A stretch of 64,000 nt of DNA from the NCBI GenBank assembly GCA_035772785.1, contig JAOCPU010000047.1, forward strand, positions 124,001-188,000, read 5' to 3'. Positions within the stretch are counted from its first letter, which is position 1. The number at the start of each line of letters is the position of its first letter. A program made the translations under genes and the position numbers. Positions 1 through 10,972 of the stretch are shown piece by piece. The notes beneath the pieces are model-generated. The model did not search any database and was not told the origin of the DNA. It was given only the letters and a program-made list of their open reading frames with translations. This DNA comes from Phlebiopsis flavidoalba (lineage: Eukaryota; Basidiomycota; Agaricomycetes; Polyporales; Phanerochaetaceae).

Positions 1-364
1 GAATTAGTCTTTTGGCGCTTATAATTTGTGACGGATGTTACATGTCACGCTGGGTACGGTATTTACGGTTCTACTAGGTCTCGCTCAACAAGCTACCGTT
101 TGTAGCGTTTGATGTTTCCCCTTGTCATCAGGAGAGTCGACCAAGTCAAGTAATTTTCTCATGAAGAGAAGGGCTTCTTCTCAACATCCAACACCTCTCA
201 CATCTATCCATCATCCGACACGGAACAGTTCAGCGATGAGCCTTACACAACTTGGGGTCCCAGAGTCTCCGCCCGGGGATCGGAGCTTAACGATCTATTA
301 CTCCAACCTATACGACTAAAAATGCCCTGCATCAGGGTGAAACCACGCCCTACTCTGAATCGAG

Positions 365-372
365 TATTTAAA
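365..372 (+). promoter_or_regulatory. TATA-like box of the aldehyde dehydrogenase gene
   Basis: TATTTAAA lies 63 bases before the ATG at 435, followed by a pyrimidine- and CA-rich leader. This is the usual spacing for a TATA box in these fungi, and other promoters in the window look alike. Confidence 0.5.
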
Positions 373-434
373 CAGCTCGAGCGGCCGTCTTCATTTACCA
401 TTACCACATCCTCAATCCTCACGACAATCTCAAC

Positions 435-2537
435 ATGTCTGAGTCGTCCTTCACCACCTTGTACGTGCCACGAGTTTCAGTATTGAACTTTACCAATTGC
501 TCATGGTCCCCAGCTTTAACATTGTCAATGGAGAGAAGGCGCCGTCGTCCAAGACGCGTACTGTCTCAAACCCCGCAACGGGGGCGAGCCGATAGCAGAG
601 ATTGCAGTAGCCACCCCGGCACACCTAGATGCAGCGGTCGAGGCAGCTACTAAAGCATTTCCAGCTTGGTCGCGTACCCCTCTCGAGGCCAGACGCAAGA
701 TTGTCAGGCAACTCGGCGATATGCTCAAGGACAACCTCCAAGCGTTTGTGAACCTGGTCGTGCAAGAGGTTGGAAAGTCTCAGGGCTTGGCGTGGGTTTC
801 CTGGACTTATTCAAAAACATGATATTTGACGAACCGGACTTCTCACAGGCAAATTGAGGTTGGCAGCTCCGTCGATCTTCTCTACAATGTCGCGAGTCAG
901 GATCTCCCTGAGGAAATTCTGATCGATAACTCTGACAAGAAGGCAAAAATGAGCTACGCGCCGCTCGGGGTGGTACGTAGACTGTACTCCTTCCGAAATA
1001 AGTCGAATTGTGACGTCGAAATCCCGCAGTGTGCCGCGATCACGCCTTGGAAGTAAGTGAATAAGCGTTTTCAGGGGGTTGGCCCTAAACATCCTCCCTT
1101 ACAGCTTTCCAGTATCCCTCTTTTTATGGAAGCTCGCGCCTGCTCTGTTTACAGGGAACTGTCTCATTGTCAAACCCTCACCATTTTCGCGCCTTTGTCT
1201 GCCATGAAGTTTTGTTGAGTTGGCCCAACAATATCTCCCGCCTGGCGTTTTATCAGTCTTGGCCGACGATAGTGGACTGTGAGTGCAGACATATTGCCGC
1301 ATGCGACCAGCTCATTTAATCAATGTTTAGTGGTCCACTCATTGCAGAGCACCCGGGAATTGTACGGATTTCCTTGACGGGAGGTATACCGCGGCCGGCA
1401 AGTCCGTCATGCGCGCTGCTGCGTCAAACTTGAAGAGCTTGACCCTTGAACTGGGCGGAAATGACCCGGGCGCTTGTATACCCGGACGTCAATCCAAAGG
1501 CTCTTGCTCCGTACGTTCATACTCCTCAACATGAGCTCACTGCTTCCTAAGTATATACAGACGCCTTTTCTGGGGCTCCTTCCATAATGCAGGTCAAATT
1601 TGCGTTGCAATCAAGCGGGTATATATCCACGAGGACGTGTACGATGCTGTACGCGCGACGAGCTCGTTTGAATATGCGCGAACCATCAAGATTGGAGACC
1701 CGTCCAATCCCGATGTTGGCGTTGGTCCCATCCAGAACAAGCTACAGTATGACAGAGTAATGTGCGTACCACTAATCTATGATCCCATCTGGAGAATAAA
1801 AAAAAAGTTGAGCATAGGTCTCTCGTCGACGACTGCAAGAAGAATAATCTCAAGTTCGCCTGTGGAGGTGAAGCAAGTATTGAGGGCCTTGACAAAGGAT
1901 ACTTCCTTCCCATTTCAATCGTTGACAACCCTCCCGAAAATTCTAGGATGTTCAGGAAGAGCGTGAGTACGGGTTTACGTTTTAAACTCTGTGCAGTCTG
2001 ACTTTTGGCTACAGAGTTTCGGCCCCATTCTACCACTCATGCGTTGGACGGACGAAAAAACGATGTCATCGCCAAAATCAGTGAGTTCTCGGCGTCCCTC
2101 TACCTTTTTACTGGTCTCGTCTTCGTCTGACATGCAAATTAGATCACGGCGTGCACGGACTTGCCGCGACCGTCTGGTCAGGAGACGCTGTGAAGGCTGA
2201 AGAAATTGCATCTCGTATCGACGCAGGCACAGGTACAGCGGATCCATGTACTCTCGCGCGTTCGGATCTAACAAAGATTTCTAGTGTGGATCAACGAGTC
2301 CCAGGCTTTCCAGTGGGATCTGGTACGTTCACTCTTATAGTCACAAGTCATTCACTCACCCTTTTCCGATGTCAGGCTTTCGGCGGCATGAAGGTCTGTT
2401 CATTTATTTATTTCTTACAATGCGTAAGCTGACGTCTGGAACAGGAGTCGGGGGTGGGTGTCGAGCACTCAAAGCATGGTATCTACGCGTGGACGCATGT
2501 CAAATCGGTTACCGTGAACAAAGTCAAGATGGAGTGA
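435..2537 (+). CDS. Aldehyde dehydrogenase (ALDH superfamily), multi-exon, with frameshifts
   Basis: NAD(P)-dependent aldehyde-to-acid oxidation, probably cytosolic since no leader peptide is seen. In order one can read the N-terminal NPATGEPIAEIAVATPAHLD block (about 573-632), the PLGVV and PWN..P cofactor-binding region (960-1110), the LELGGNDP block with the general-base Glu (about 1448-1470), and GSFHNAGQICVAIKR with the nucleophile Cys (about 1575-1617). The C-terminal FGPILPL, VWINES and AFGGMKESG motifs follow, ending VNKVKME-stop at 2537. Both catalytic residues survive. Introns include 2231-2283, 2323-2375 and 2394-2444; the last two enclose an 18-nt exon. The frame breaks in several places, for example an extra two bases in the G run at about 580 and breaks near 1200 and 1470. 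Expected length is about 470-480 residues. The substrate subclass cannot be told. The start has a TATA box at 365. Confidence 0.85.
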
Positions 2538-3332
2538 AGTGGGGTGTGGGACTTCGGATATGTTGTGTTTCAACCTTGTGCAGATCGATGAAGCAAGCAC
2601 TGCGTCAAATTATATTGATATCCCTCCTGCTGACTGATGGGTAGTGAGTGGGAATACCAGCCTCCTTCATCGAATTATCCCCATCAGTCGCATCTATATA
2701 CCTAGCGTTCACCAGCCTTTGCTGGCCCGCTTAGTTCCAGCGCACCATGCTGCGTGCTGCGATCTTCCAGCACCACTCTTGGGGCAATTACCTAGCTAGC
2801 TGGACATCTCGGGGGAGCAAGCCAGCCCCGAGGGAAGTTATCATCACCACAGCTGAGGCGATGCAGAGCCAAGGGCTGACATTTGGAGAAAGAAACAAGA
2901 AGTATCACCTAAATTTGTGTCCGAGAGTTCGAGATTGTAAATCGACAAATGTTCAAAACGTCTATACATCACGTTGTGCACTCTAAAGCAGGACCTAACA
3001 CATTCGACCTCGAATGTTCGTGTGGCGGAAGCTCAAACCTTCATGGGAAATTCGGCTCGCAAGTTATGTGGCAGTTAACCGGGAGAGCTACTTCAGAGTA
3101 GCAAGTTAGCGACAATCAAGAAGTAGCAGCGCAGCTTTCGGTGACCACGGTGACGGCGAAGGAAGAACGAGGTGAGAAAGGGCAAGAAGGCAAGAAACGC
3201 GCGAGGCACGGAGGTGAATTGATGGACAGACGCCTACTGCCACACCCCGCACAGCACCGCAGGTCGACCTGAACGATGTGCCAAGGGGCTCATTTAAGCA
3301 CTGTCCTACCCTCTCATTCCCCGCGAACCACC
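2538..3332. other. Intergenic region with an orphan promoter-like site
   Basis: A TATATA-type box at about 2694 is followed by a CACC-ATG at 2747 and a 79-codon open frame that resembles no family I know. The rest is a pyrimidine- and AG-rich leader for the gene starting at 3333. It may hold a remnant gene start or nothing. Confidence 0.3.
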
Positions 3333-5272
3333 ATGAGCCTCGACGCCAACCTCTTTACGCTCAACTTTACCCCCGCCAAGGACGATCCGAACGTTACTGA
3401 GCTCGTCGATCCATCTGACATCCCACATTACCGCAAAGAACGCGTGCCCGGGAGCAATTATACGATTAACGTGTATGGTGCGTAGTGGCATGCAGTCGCT
3501 CCTGAGACTATACTTATCATTGTGTAGAGCCATTATCGCGGTCATTACTAGCTTCTGCGACTGCACCTAACGCGACGAGCAAGCACAAGACGATAGAGCT
3601 GCATAATCCCTCGCAGGTCGTCGAGCTGAAATACACAGGAACTCTCACGTTCAAGTGGAGATTCCAATGGGAAGAGTACGTGAGGTCAATACTCTGCTCG
3701 ACTACTTACTTATGAACGCAGTCATGAATTTGAATGGAGACGAGAAGAGTGTTTCATACTGCGCAAGCCTGACCCCGCAGTGCTCGTAGCTGTGACGAAG
3801 GAGCCCTCAGGGAGACTCAAGACTTCATGTGTTCAAATCCTGGACTATAATCTTAAACAGGTGAGTCCCCACGACTTCGCTGCTTATCTCGTACTCAAGT
3901 CTACAGATTCGACATCAATGACCGCAAAGGTCTAGAAATCGTTATCCTTACCGCCTTGCTCACCTTCCAGGACACGAACGACGCGTACCATGCGCCTCCG
4001 GACCCATCCACGCCATCGAATACTCGCTCTGGCATATTCGGAGCTACTCGCAGAGCATCGGATCCATCGCAGCCGACGCTCAGTAGACAAGGCTCGGACG
4101 TGGTCGAGGCCGCACCACCGCTCCCACCAAGGCCTCCACCCCAGACTGGCGCGGAGCGCGTGGCGGATCTACATGCTCTACGTGCTGCGCAGGGCATCGG
4201 TGGTGCGAATGAAGTGCAGGTTGGAGACGAGTGCGCTGTTGAGGATTATGCCGAGTACGCGGAGAAGCTGCTAAAGGCAAGTCTACGACTATCCGATTGT
4301 ATGTGACAAAGTCTTACAGTACGCACAGGATAACGTCATGCTTTTTGTAACGATTCGATCTGCCTCGGCCAACGAGTACCGAAGGTTCTTCAAGTCGTCG
4401 AGCACACCAAGCGTCTCCGCCACAAAGCGGGACTCGACGAAGACCAGGAACTCTTCCAGTACGTCGTATACGATACCGAGAAGCCGAAAGGTCCGCGCCG
4501 TATCAACCTTGACGATCCTTCCCCGTCATCGCACATGTCCTACGCACCACCCACGAGCCTCAGTGTGCATCTAAGCAAGATTAACATGCCCGAACTAAAG
4601 CCCAAGGCGGACGTGGTGCAACCCAAGTCACGCATGTCGATGATTGAAGCCTCCGCCCACACACTCAGCTCCCACCTCTCGTGATTCCACCCGAGCCCTG
4701 CACAGCCGAAGGGAAAGAAAGGCGCAGAAAAACCCCAGGAGAAGAGGAAGAGCTCTGCTGCGGAGAAGCGCGAGGAGAAGGAGCGTGAGAAAGAGCGGCT
4801 ACGCGAGATCGAGCGGGAAAAGGAGAGGAGAAGGAGCGAGAAAAGGCGGCAAAGAAGGCCGAGAAGGAGGCGAAGAAAGCTGGAGAAGAATAAGAAACGT
4901 GCGTGTCACACTCCTTCACTCTCAACTTCAGAGCACTTACACTCGGATTTCACAGCATCCAAGCCCGAAATCAACAAACTCTCCAAACCTACACATCCCG
5001 AGCCCGCACCCACGCCACTCTACCAACCCGCACCTACATACTACCAACCGCCGCCAATGGCCCCGCCGTTCCGCCCGCCACCATCCCCATCCTACTCAAC
5101 GCGCCCGCAGTCTACCGCGTTCTACAGCGGCAGCTCTTTCGATGGCTACAGTGCTCCACCAAGCCATCCAAGTGCACCACGTCCACGCCCAACGAGCTTT
5201 TATGGGCCGGGGCCTTCTTATGGTGGTCCGGGAGGGCCGGGAGGGCCAGCGCCAGGGTTCCTGAGGCCGTGA
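3333..5272 (+). CDS. Conserved basidiomycete protein with charged and proline-rich C-terminal tail
   Basis: Family not recognised with certainty. The start ACC-ATG-AGC gives MSLDANLFTLNFTPAKDD. The first 160 or so residues look like a compact beta-rich domain (blocks such as YTGTLTFKWRFQWE and HEFEWRREECFILRKPDP), conceivably tubby/LURP-like, which is inference. A Ser/Pro linker, a second region (ECAVEDYAEYAEKLLK, YAQDNVMLFVTIRSA) and a KGPRRINLDDPSPS segment follow. The tail is a Lys/Glu-rich coiled coil (about 4700-4890) and a Pro/Tyr/Gly-rich end closing at GPAPGFLRP-stop. Four introns are visible; the fourth (4277-4319) has a GC donor. Frameshifts sit at about 4375 (a G lost from a GG) and in the AG-rich coiled-coil DNA. 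A scaffold or cytoskeletal role is possible but unproven. Confidence 0.7.
4277..4319 (+). other. GC-AG intron
   Basis: The exon ends LLK at 4276 (AAG) and is followed by GCAAGT; the acceptor ACAG is at 4316-4319 and the next exon reads YAQDNVM in the same frame. Reading through meets a stop within 15 codons. A GT donor here would need one base change, so this is a genuine GC donor or a base-call error. Confidence 0.65.
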
Positions 5273-5914
5273 AGTACTATGATGGCATTCTGGATGTGCT
5301 GACTCTACGGACTGGTATGTTGGCTGTGACCTTTCGGATTTATTGTTTTGGCTAGTCTTATTCGCGGTCGTGTATGTGGGTTTAGATGTATAACTTGGAA
5401 ACCAATATTTAGTACGCTTTACAGTTTACATTGGACCCAAACCGTGGCAATGATGGTTTTGAGACTCATGTGGAATGAGTGATTTGAACTTGCGACAAAA
5501 GGCATCAACCTAGCGTCGTCCCTCTTATAGCCAGCCCTGTGAGCCCTTTATAGCTGGCTGCTGACCTGAGTCGCGTCGGCGAGTGTCTCGGGAAAGTCGG
5601 GACGGTCTCAATCCACACGCCACATGCTAGCTCTGCCTTTTTTGGACTCCCGCTCCAGAGGCGCCGGAAGTATTGTACTTGCGCTCGCCACTCCATGCTG
5701 TCAGCCGCCTCGCCCCTTTCTTCTGGCCACTTGCACCAGTGAGTAGCACTCACATACAGTACGCAGAGATGGCAATTTCTCAGCTTTTTTCCTGGTCAAT
5801 AGGGATCTCAGCGAGGGACGCCGCGCTGACACCTCCGCCAGCGACTACACCGGGCCTTGAGCTTGCACGCCGTGTTCATTATGGCTTTCTCGACATCTGT
5901 CTCATCTGATTATC
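5273..5914. other. Intergenic region between two plus-strand genes
   Basis: This holds the 3' flank of the preceding gene and the promoter of the BTB gene. A TATAGC-type sequence is at about 5548. The short open frames on both strands show no family resemblance. Confidence 0.4.
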
Positions 5915-6964
5915 ATGGTGCGGCTTAACTTCATCTATGAGAACGCATGGCTGAAACGTCGACTTGTAGACCAGGAGCAATACGCCCGTCACTCGCAATT
6001 CTGGCTCGAGGATGGGAACATCATTCTCGTTGCGAGTGAGATCATGGGGTTTCGTGTCCATCGCAGCGTTCTCGCCATGAAGTCGGATTTTTTCAAGGAC
6101 ATGTTCAGCTTACCACAGCCGAAGGCTTCAAGCTCGGATACCTCGGCAAGTCACTGCCCTGTACTGCACCTACAAGACTCTCCTGAAGATCTTGCGTACT
6201 TCATTGATGCAATGTACAACGGCATGAGGTAATCCCAGAAATAGCTATAAGATGTAAAATAGTGACACATCGTCTCAAAGGTACCGGTTTGGCGACAAAC
6301 TCAAACCGACATGGGAAGCCATTAGAGCTCTTCTCCTTCTCGGTAACAAGTACGACGTGGAGGAGCTGTACAACGAAGGCATCCGGTGCTTGCACGTGCA
6401 GCTTCCACAGAAAATGGAAGCCTGGGACGCCGTATACGACGAATCGTGGTTCATTCTCGGCAAGCGCGACGTCGTGACCATCGAGGATCGCCAACATCTG
6501 CCGCTTCTTGCATTTGCGCGAGCTCCACCTCACCGCACTCTATCTCTGCTGCACGCTTCCGGGGAAATCGCTCAAGAATGGTGCCCCTCTGACCAAAGAT
6601 GGAAAAGAAAACGGTCCGGCTTCACGCGGAGGATCTGGCTGCTTGCCTTGAAGCACGGAAAGTCCTGCGCCAGCTCGTAGAAGATACACTTGTGGGCCTC
6701 TTCTTCGAGACACCTTCAGAAGGCGGTGCGCTATGCAGTCACGCAGACCAATGCGACAAGGTCTTTAGGGAGCTGCAAGAGTCACCGGAGTGGCCGCATG
6801 TGGGAACGAAGCTGTATTCAGCGTTGGATTCTTTCTGGCGGCTTCTAGATGGCATCGAGGACGTTTGTGGTGGTTGCCTCGAATGGGTTTTCGCGCAACA
6901 CCTCGATGAGCGTCAGAAGATCCGCAATGACTTACAGAAGTACATTGTGGTTCCTCCATTCTAG
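5915..6964 (+). CDS. BTB/POZ-domain protein 1 (fungal expanded family)
   Basis: Protein-protein interaction module, possibly a cullin-3 adaptor or a transcription-associated protein; the role of this fungal family is unknown. The BTB fold is visible as QFWLEDGNIILVA, FRVHRSVLAMKSDFF, KDMFSLPQP, LHLQDSPEDLAYFIDAMYN and, after an intron (about 6230-6280), YRFGDKLKPTWEAIRALLLLGNKYDVEELYNE. The C-terminal region (LHLTALYLCC, then TVRLHAEDLAACLEARKVLR, ending VVPPF-stop) matches the architecture of the other two BTB genes here (10973 and 62807). Frame breaks at about 6513 and 6608 are one-base losses in short homopolymers. The true start is uncertain: ATG at 5915 is in frame, but ATG at 5948 (MAETS) could be the real start if a further indel separates it from the domain. 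Confidence 0.8.
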
Positions 6965-7063
6965 CGGTGAATATAATGTATTCGAAGCTCGCCAATGTCG
7001 ATTCCGACACCGTGATTAGTATGGCTCTGTACTCAGTACTGATGTCAGGTACGTGAACAACTC

Positions 7064-7804
7064 TCACAAGTAATCTTTACACGTGTGCTCCACGATACAC
7101 TTCATAGCGCGATCGCCCTCGTCGTCCGTGGGTTGAATGTCCACAAACCACCAGGTCCCCATTGTTTCCAATTCGACTTCCATTGCTGGGGCGCCTGTGG
7201 GGGGCTTGTCTCGCTGAAGTAATATCTCATACCACCAACCCCGAGTCTCTACCCGATCTCCCCGCGCACTGTGCGACTCATTGCACAGTCTCTCCCATGT
7301 CTCCTGCAGCTGTTTCGCCTCCGAAGTTTGCTCTGCGTCCTCGCGGCGATTGATTGGCCAGTTTTCGAGCTGCGCGACGTACTTTCCAATTGCTTCAAAA
7401 TGTTCATCCTCGGGAAGATGCGAAACTAGGTCGAATGCGTCCACGGCAGCGTTTTTTGGAACAACGTACGGGAACTCGTCCGGAGCTCCGGTGTCGAGTA
7501 CGTTGTATATAGCGTCCGCCCACAAGAAGAAGACGTACGGACCCGGACCGTCTGCTCCATACTGGCCATTCGCAATGTTTCTCCAGAAAGATTTGCGATT
7601 TGGAAGCGAGTTTAGTATCCATGGAACACTCCTTCTTAGGGTTCGAATCCGTCTGAGTATTCGAGATATGCTCCAGTGTATCTTCCTCCTCTCCTTCGTA
7701 CTGCTCCGAGGTCGTCCTAGGCTTTTTAGAGGGATTAAGGGCAGAAGGCGAAGGAGGGGGGAAGCGCTGCGCCTTCTCTTGCTGTTGTCATAGCCGTGTA
7801 TAGA
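7064..7804 (-). CDS. Basidiomycete protein with GWWYE/GTWW.VDIQPT signature, copy 1
   Basis: No named family recognised. The conserved core reads YGADGPGPYVFFLWADAIYN, FPYVVPKNAAVDAF, GWWYEILLQRDKPPTGAPAM and GTWWFVDIQPTDDEGDRAM. A paralogue 2 kb upstream on the same strand (9350-10352) shares all of these blocks. The N-terminal part is Pro/Lys/Glu-rich and low-complexity (PSPSALNPSKKPRTTSEQYE), consistent with a nuclear or disordered region. The frame switches near 7560 and 7745, the latter in a C run. No signal peptide or membrane segment is seen. The dense aromatic and acidic core suggests a compact globular domain; nothing indicates an enzyme. Confidence 0.6.
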   Translation of the reverse strand, partial: SIHGYDNSKRRRSASPLLRLLPLIPLKSLGRPRSSTKERRKIHWSISRILRRIRTLRRSVPWILNSLPNRKSFWRNIANGQYGADGPGPYVFFLWADAIYNVLDTGAPDEFPYVVPKNAAVDAFDLVSHLPEDEHFEAIGKYVAQLENWPINRREDAEQTSEAKQLQETWERLCNESHSARGDRVETRGWWYEILLQRDKPPTGAPAMEVELETMGTWWFVDIQPTDDEGDRAMKCIVEHTCKDYL

Positions 7805-7989
7805 ATCGGGAGTTGTCGGCCTGGAGCAGCTCGGAGAGGCTTTAGACCACTCCTACTGTCTGTCCTTCGCACAGATAGATGTCATCAACAACTTCTTCCT
7901 CTTTTTTTTTGGACAAATTCATGTCATCAACTTCTTCCTGACTTTCGGAACTCTGCGACGCAAACCTGAGCAAGCCGCGCAATATATAC

Positions 7990-9243
7990 CTACAAGAGTG
8001 GTATGAGAATTGCTAGTAGGAACACAATCACAACACTGACCATCCGGCGTTTCTCGCGGTGTGTAGGGATATTTGGGTCCCTCTCAGCTCTCAATTTGTC
8101 ACGGAGAGCTCGAAATACGGGGAGATGCTCTTGGTCCTGTGCAAACGCAGAACATGACCACCGAACAAAAACTTTGGCCACTTGCCATGAAGAACTGCTC
8201 AGCGTGTTTGTATACACCACAGAGCAGGTTTATACACTTACGCTGTCGATTGCTGTACCAACTGCGATGGTTCCGAACTCCCGAAGGATACTCTGTGCAT
8301 TCGCAGATCCCTCTCCACGGATATCCTCAGTCGTGAGTGCCTGAAGCTTGTTTATGACGCGAGGATCTCGAAGGTCTATACCACGAATTTAACAAGCTTG
8401 CATAATCCCATCTATTGCCTTACATTCTACAAGCTCGAGTCGGGCCTCAGAGTTCTCCTCATCAGTAGGCAGGCCAAGTGCTTGACAGCGCCCAAACGAC
8501 GCCGCTTGTGCTGTGCCAACTTTGATTTGTCTTCTGACATACGTTGTCTGCCTATGCACACTGGATACTTTGTTACAACCAAATGAAACTGTGTGTCGGT
8601 GTAGGTATGTGGTGTAAGTGAAGTTGGTTGTTGCTTTAAGAACCTGAAACGCCGCAACGAGCGAGTGTTGAAGGTCCAAGGACGTCGGCAGCCTGAGGTC
8701 TAGGCTCGGAACTTCCCAGCCGCGTTCAAACTCAGCTGTGCCGATAACAGCTTCGTAGAAGCGGCTGGGCGAGTCGGACGCGGTTTGGTGGACCCCTTGC
8801 ACAAACGTTGTACAACGTCCTCTTCGTCTGTGCCAGTCCTTAAAGTGCTAGTAGCATATTTCATATGTGTTACGAATGGACTCTGTAAAAAAATTTGAGG
8901 TTTAGACCGAAGAACGAACACCAGAACAAGCTCCCCAAAAGCACCAAGGAGACTCTTGCAACCTGCCCGCCTGCAACAGATTAGGCGCCGGAGGGGGGGT
9001 CGACAAAAGTGCGTCCGACTCTACCAGCCGTTAGAGCGAGTTGGCACGGTTCGCACTCCGACGCCGCCACCATCCACAACAACCCACAAAAAGGCGCGGG
9101 TGTGCGTACCATGTGCCTCACGAGCGGAAACGGCGGTTACGAGCCTACCTGAGGTCGGTCCGCAGCCGTCCGGGGAGCCACATCTCGAACGTTTGAACAT
9201 CCACCATCCTACTAGCCAGATGCCACTTATCCATATCTTCCAT
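7990..9243 (-). CDS. Predicted tail-anchored membrane protein, multi-exon
   Basis: Function not recognised. The probable start is the ATG at 9243 (MEDMDKWHLASRMVDVQTFE). Further exons read GVHQTASDSPSRFYEAVIGT, LDLRLPTSLDLQHSLVAAFQ, then GTAQAASFGRCQALGLPTDE and LRDPRVINKLQALTTEDIRG. The last exon ends with a basic stretch (RALRDKLRAERDPN) and one hydrophobic helix, MVSVVIVFLLAILIPLL, right at the stop (7990). A single C-terminal membrane segment with no signal peptide is the layout of a tail-anchored protein of the ER, Golgi or mitochondrial outer membrane. Exon joins are inferred from GT...AG pairs and the frame is interrupted, so the middle is uncertain. It lies between two paralogues of another family, all on the minus strand. 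Confidence 0.55.
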
Positions 9244-9349
9244 CACGTTAGCAAGCGCAAGGAACTGCTGTATTAATTGTATATAGTGTACGACGAAGTT
9301 GCATAGAGCGATTATGCGCGGAAAAGGTCAAAAATGTCAAGCTTCTCAA

Positions 9350-10352
9350 TCATACGCAGTGCACGTGAAGTTTCACAATGTAAGACATAGCTTCATTGCC
9401 TTCGTCGTTGGTGGGCTGTATGTCGACGATCCACCAAGTGCCCGTCCCTTCAAGCTTAATTTCCAGTCCCTGCGCTCCATGCTCGGGCTTCTCTCTCTGG
9501 CACAGGACCTCATACCACCAGCCCTTGTCTTCGCGATCGTCGTCTCTGGCGTCCGACTCTCGCTTCAGTTTCCTCCAAACCCGTTGAAGAGCTTTTCCTT
9601 GCGGCGTTTTTGCAGCATGCATGTTTTGACCAGAATAATCCTCCACGTCCGGACGAGGGTCGAGGATACCGTCATCTGGGTCCTCCTCATCCTCGTCCTC
9701 TTCACCCTCTTCATCTTCATCCTCCTCGTCTTCTCCTGCCTTCTGTTTCGACTTGCGACGAGCAACGGGTTCGTATGCATCGGTTGCAGCAGATTTTAGG
9801 ACGAAGTATGGAGTATCTTCACAGTGACCCGTGCGAAGTACGCAGTCCATCGCCTCCGTCCAGAGGAAGAAGACGTATGGTTCAGGACCGTCTAGCTTCT
9901 GAGCCTTCTCGTCTGAGTCACACCCCCAGCGGGCTTGCTGTCGTCACGGAATAGATAATCTTCCTGATCGTCGTCGTCCAACACAGTCGAACTCGGGTTT
10001 CGTCCTCTTCGTCTTCATCGTCGTCCTCTTTCCTTTTCCGAGTCGCCCGTATGCGCGTCAGCGTTGTTTTCCTCTCACGTCAGACTCCGTTTTGATTTTC
10101 GGTTTCGGGACGCCTTGGGTACTCGGATGTGCTCAGTATTTGCGCTTTGCCGCGGCTGTAGTGACTAAACACAGCAGGTAAGAAGAAATGAATGGCTTGT
10201 TGAAGAGTGCTTGATAGCTTACCGCCCTTCCCCACATTTCTTCCCGTCTCCTCTGAGGCTACGACTACGAGCGCGACACGAATCATGTCGAAAGATTCGT
10301 AAGTGGAAATGCCACTAAGGACAGCGACTGAAAGCTCGTCGAGCGAGTTCAA
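9350..10352 (-). CDS. Basidiomycete protein with GWWYE/GTWW.VDIQPT signature, copy 2
   Basis: Paralogue of the gene at 7064-7804. Shared blocks: LDGPEPYVFFLWTEAMD, TPYFVLKSAATDAYEP, GWWYEVLCQREKPEHGAQGL and GTWWIVDIQPTNDEGNEAM. Between the first and second halves it carries a long acidic insert (about 9640-9745: GEDEEDEDEEGEEDEDEEDP) absent from copy 1. The N-terminal part contains Lys/Arg-rich and VPKPKIKTES stretches, and an intron (about 10149-10220) with clear GTAAGC and TTTAG borders. The acidic and basic tracts suggest a nuclear or chromatin setting, but this is inference. The start is unclear; ATG at 10352 and ATG at 10286 are both possible. The frame is broken in the charged N-terminal half. 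Confidence 0.6.
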
Positions 10353-10972
10353 GGAGCGACGTCGACGTGCGGAACTTGGCCACTATTTGAGGCGAGACGC
10401 GTACGCCCTAGCGGGGGACTTTGAAATCAAACTTGAATGTGGCAAGCGACATTACCCTGACGTTTATGTGTCGGCCTCGCCGTCGTTTCAACTCCATTGA
10501 GCCAATATCCGGCCTGTATATTTTTCTAGAAATTGGGATACCAGGGTTCGTTGTCTGCCTTGGTGTCCAAGACCAGCGACGAACGCGATGGGGAAGAAAC
10601 GAACAGAAGAAGCGCCGAGGCGGGAGCTCGGGCCACGTCCCGATTTGGCCACACGTCGGCTCTTTCCCGACTTCTCATTACGCTGAGCTGCTATTACGAC
10701 ATCATAATCCGCCTTCACATACAATTCTCCCTGGTCACAGTCATCTCAGTCACACATAAACTCGACTTAATACACTCAGGAAGATTCTCCATTTCCTGAT
10801 ACCAGGACTCGTGCCGTTGAGGCTGTGAGGACAATACTACACGCTAACCTGTACGTGGCGACGATAATCCTCCCCGAGTATCGTCACCTACATTCCCCGT
10901 AAGTCCTGGAATTGTTCAGATCCATCGTTTGCTAACTCTTGTATGGTGCCTTGAAAGATTGAACACTGAGCA

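Noticed and set aside
7630..7650. GGTTCGAATCC box resembling a tRNA T-arm
   Set aside because: No acceptor stem, D-arm or anticodon arm can be folded around it; it lies inside a coding region.
9396..9590. YVDD-like tetrapeptide in a plus-strand frame, considered as a reverse transcriptase
   Set aside because: It is the antisense of the conserved IVDIQPT block of a real minus-strand gene; no other RT motifs are nearby.
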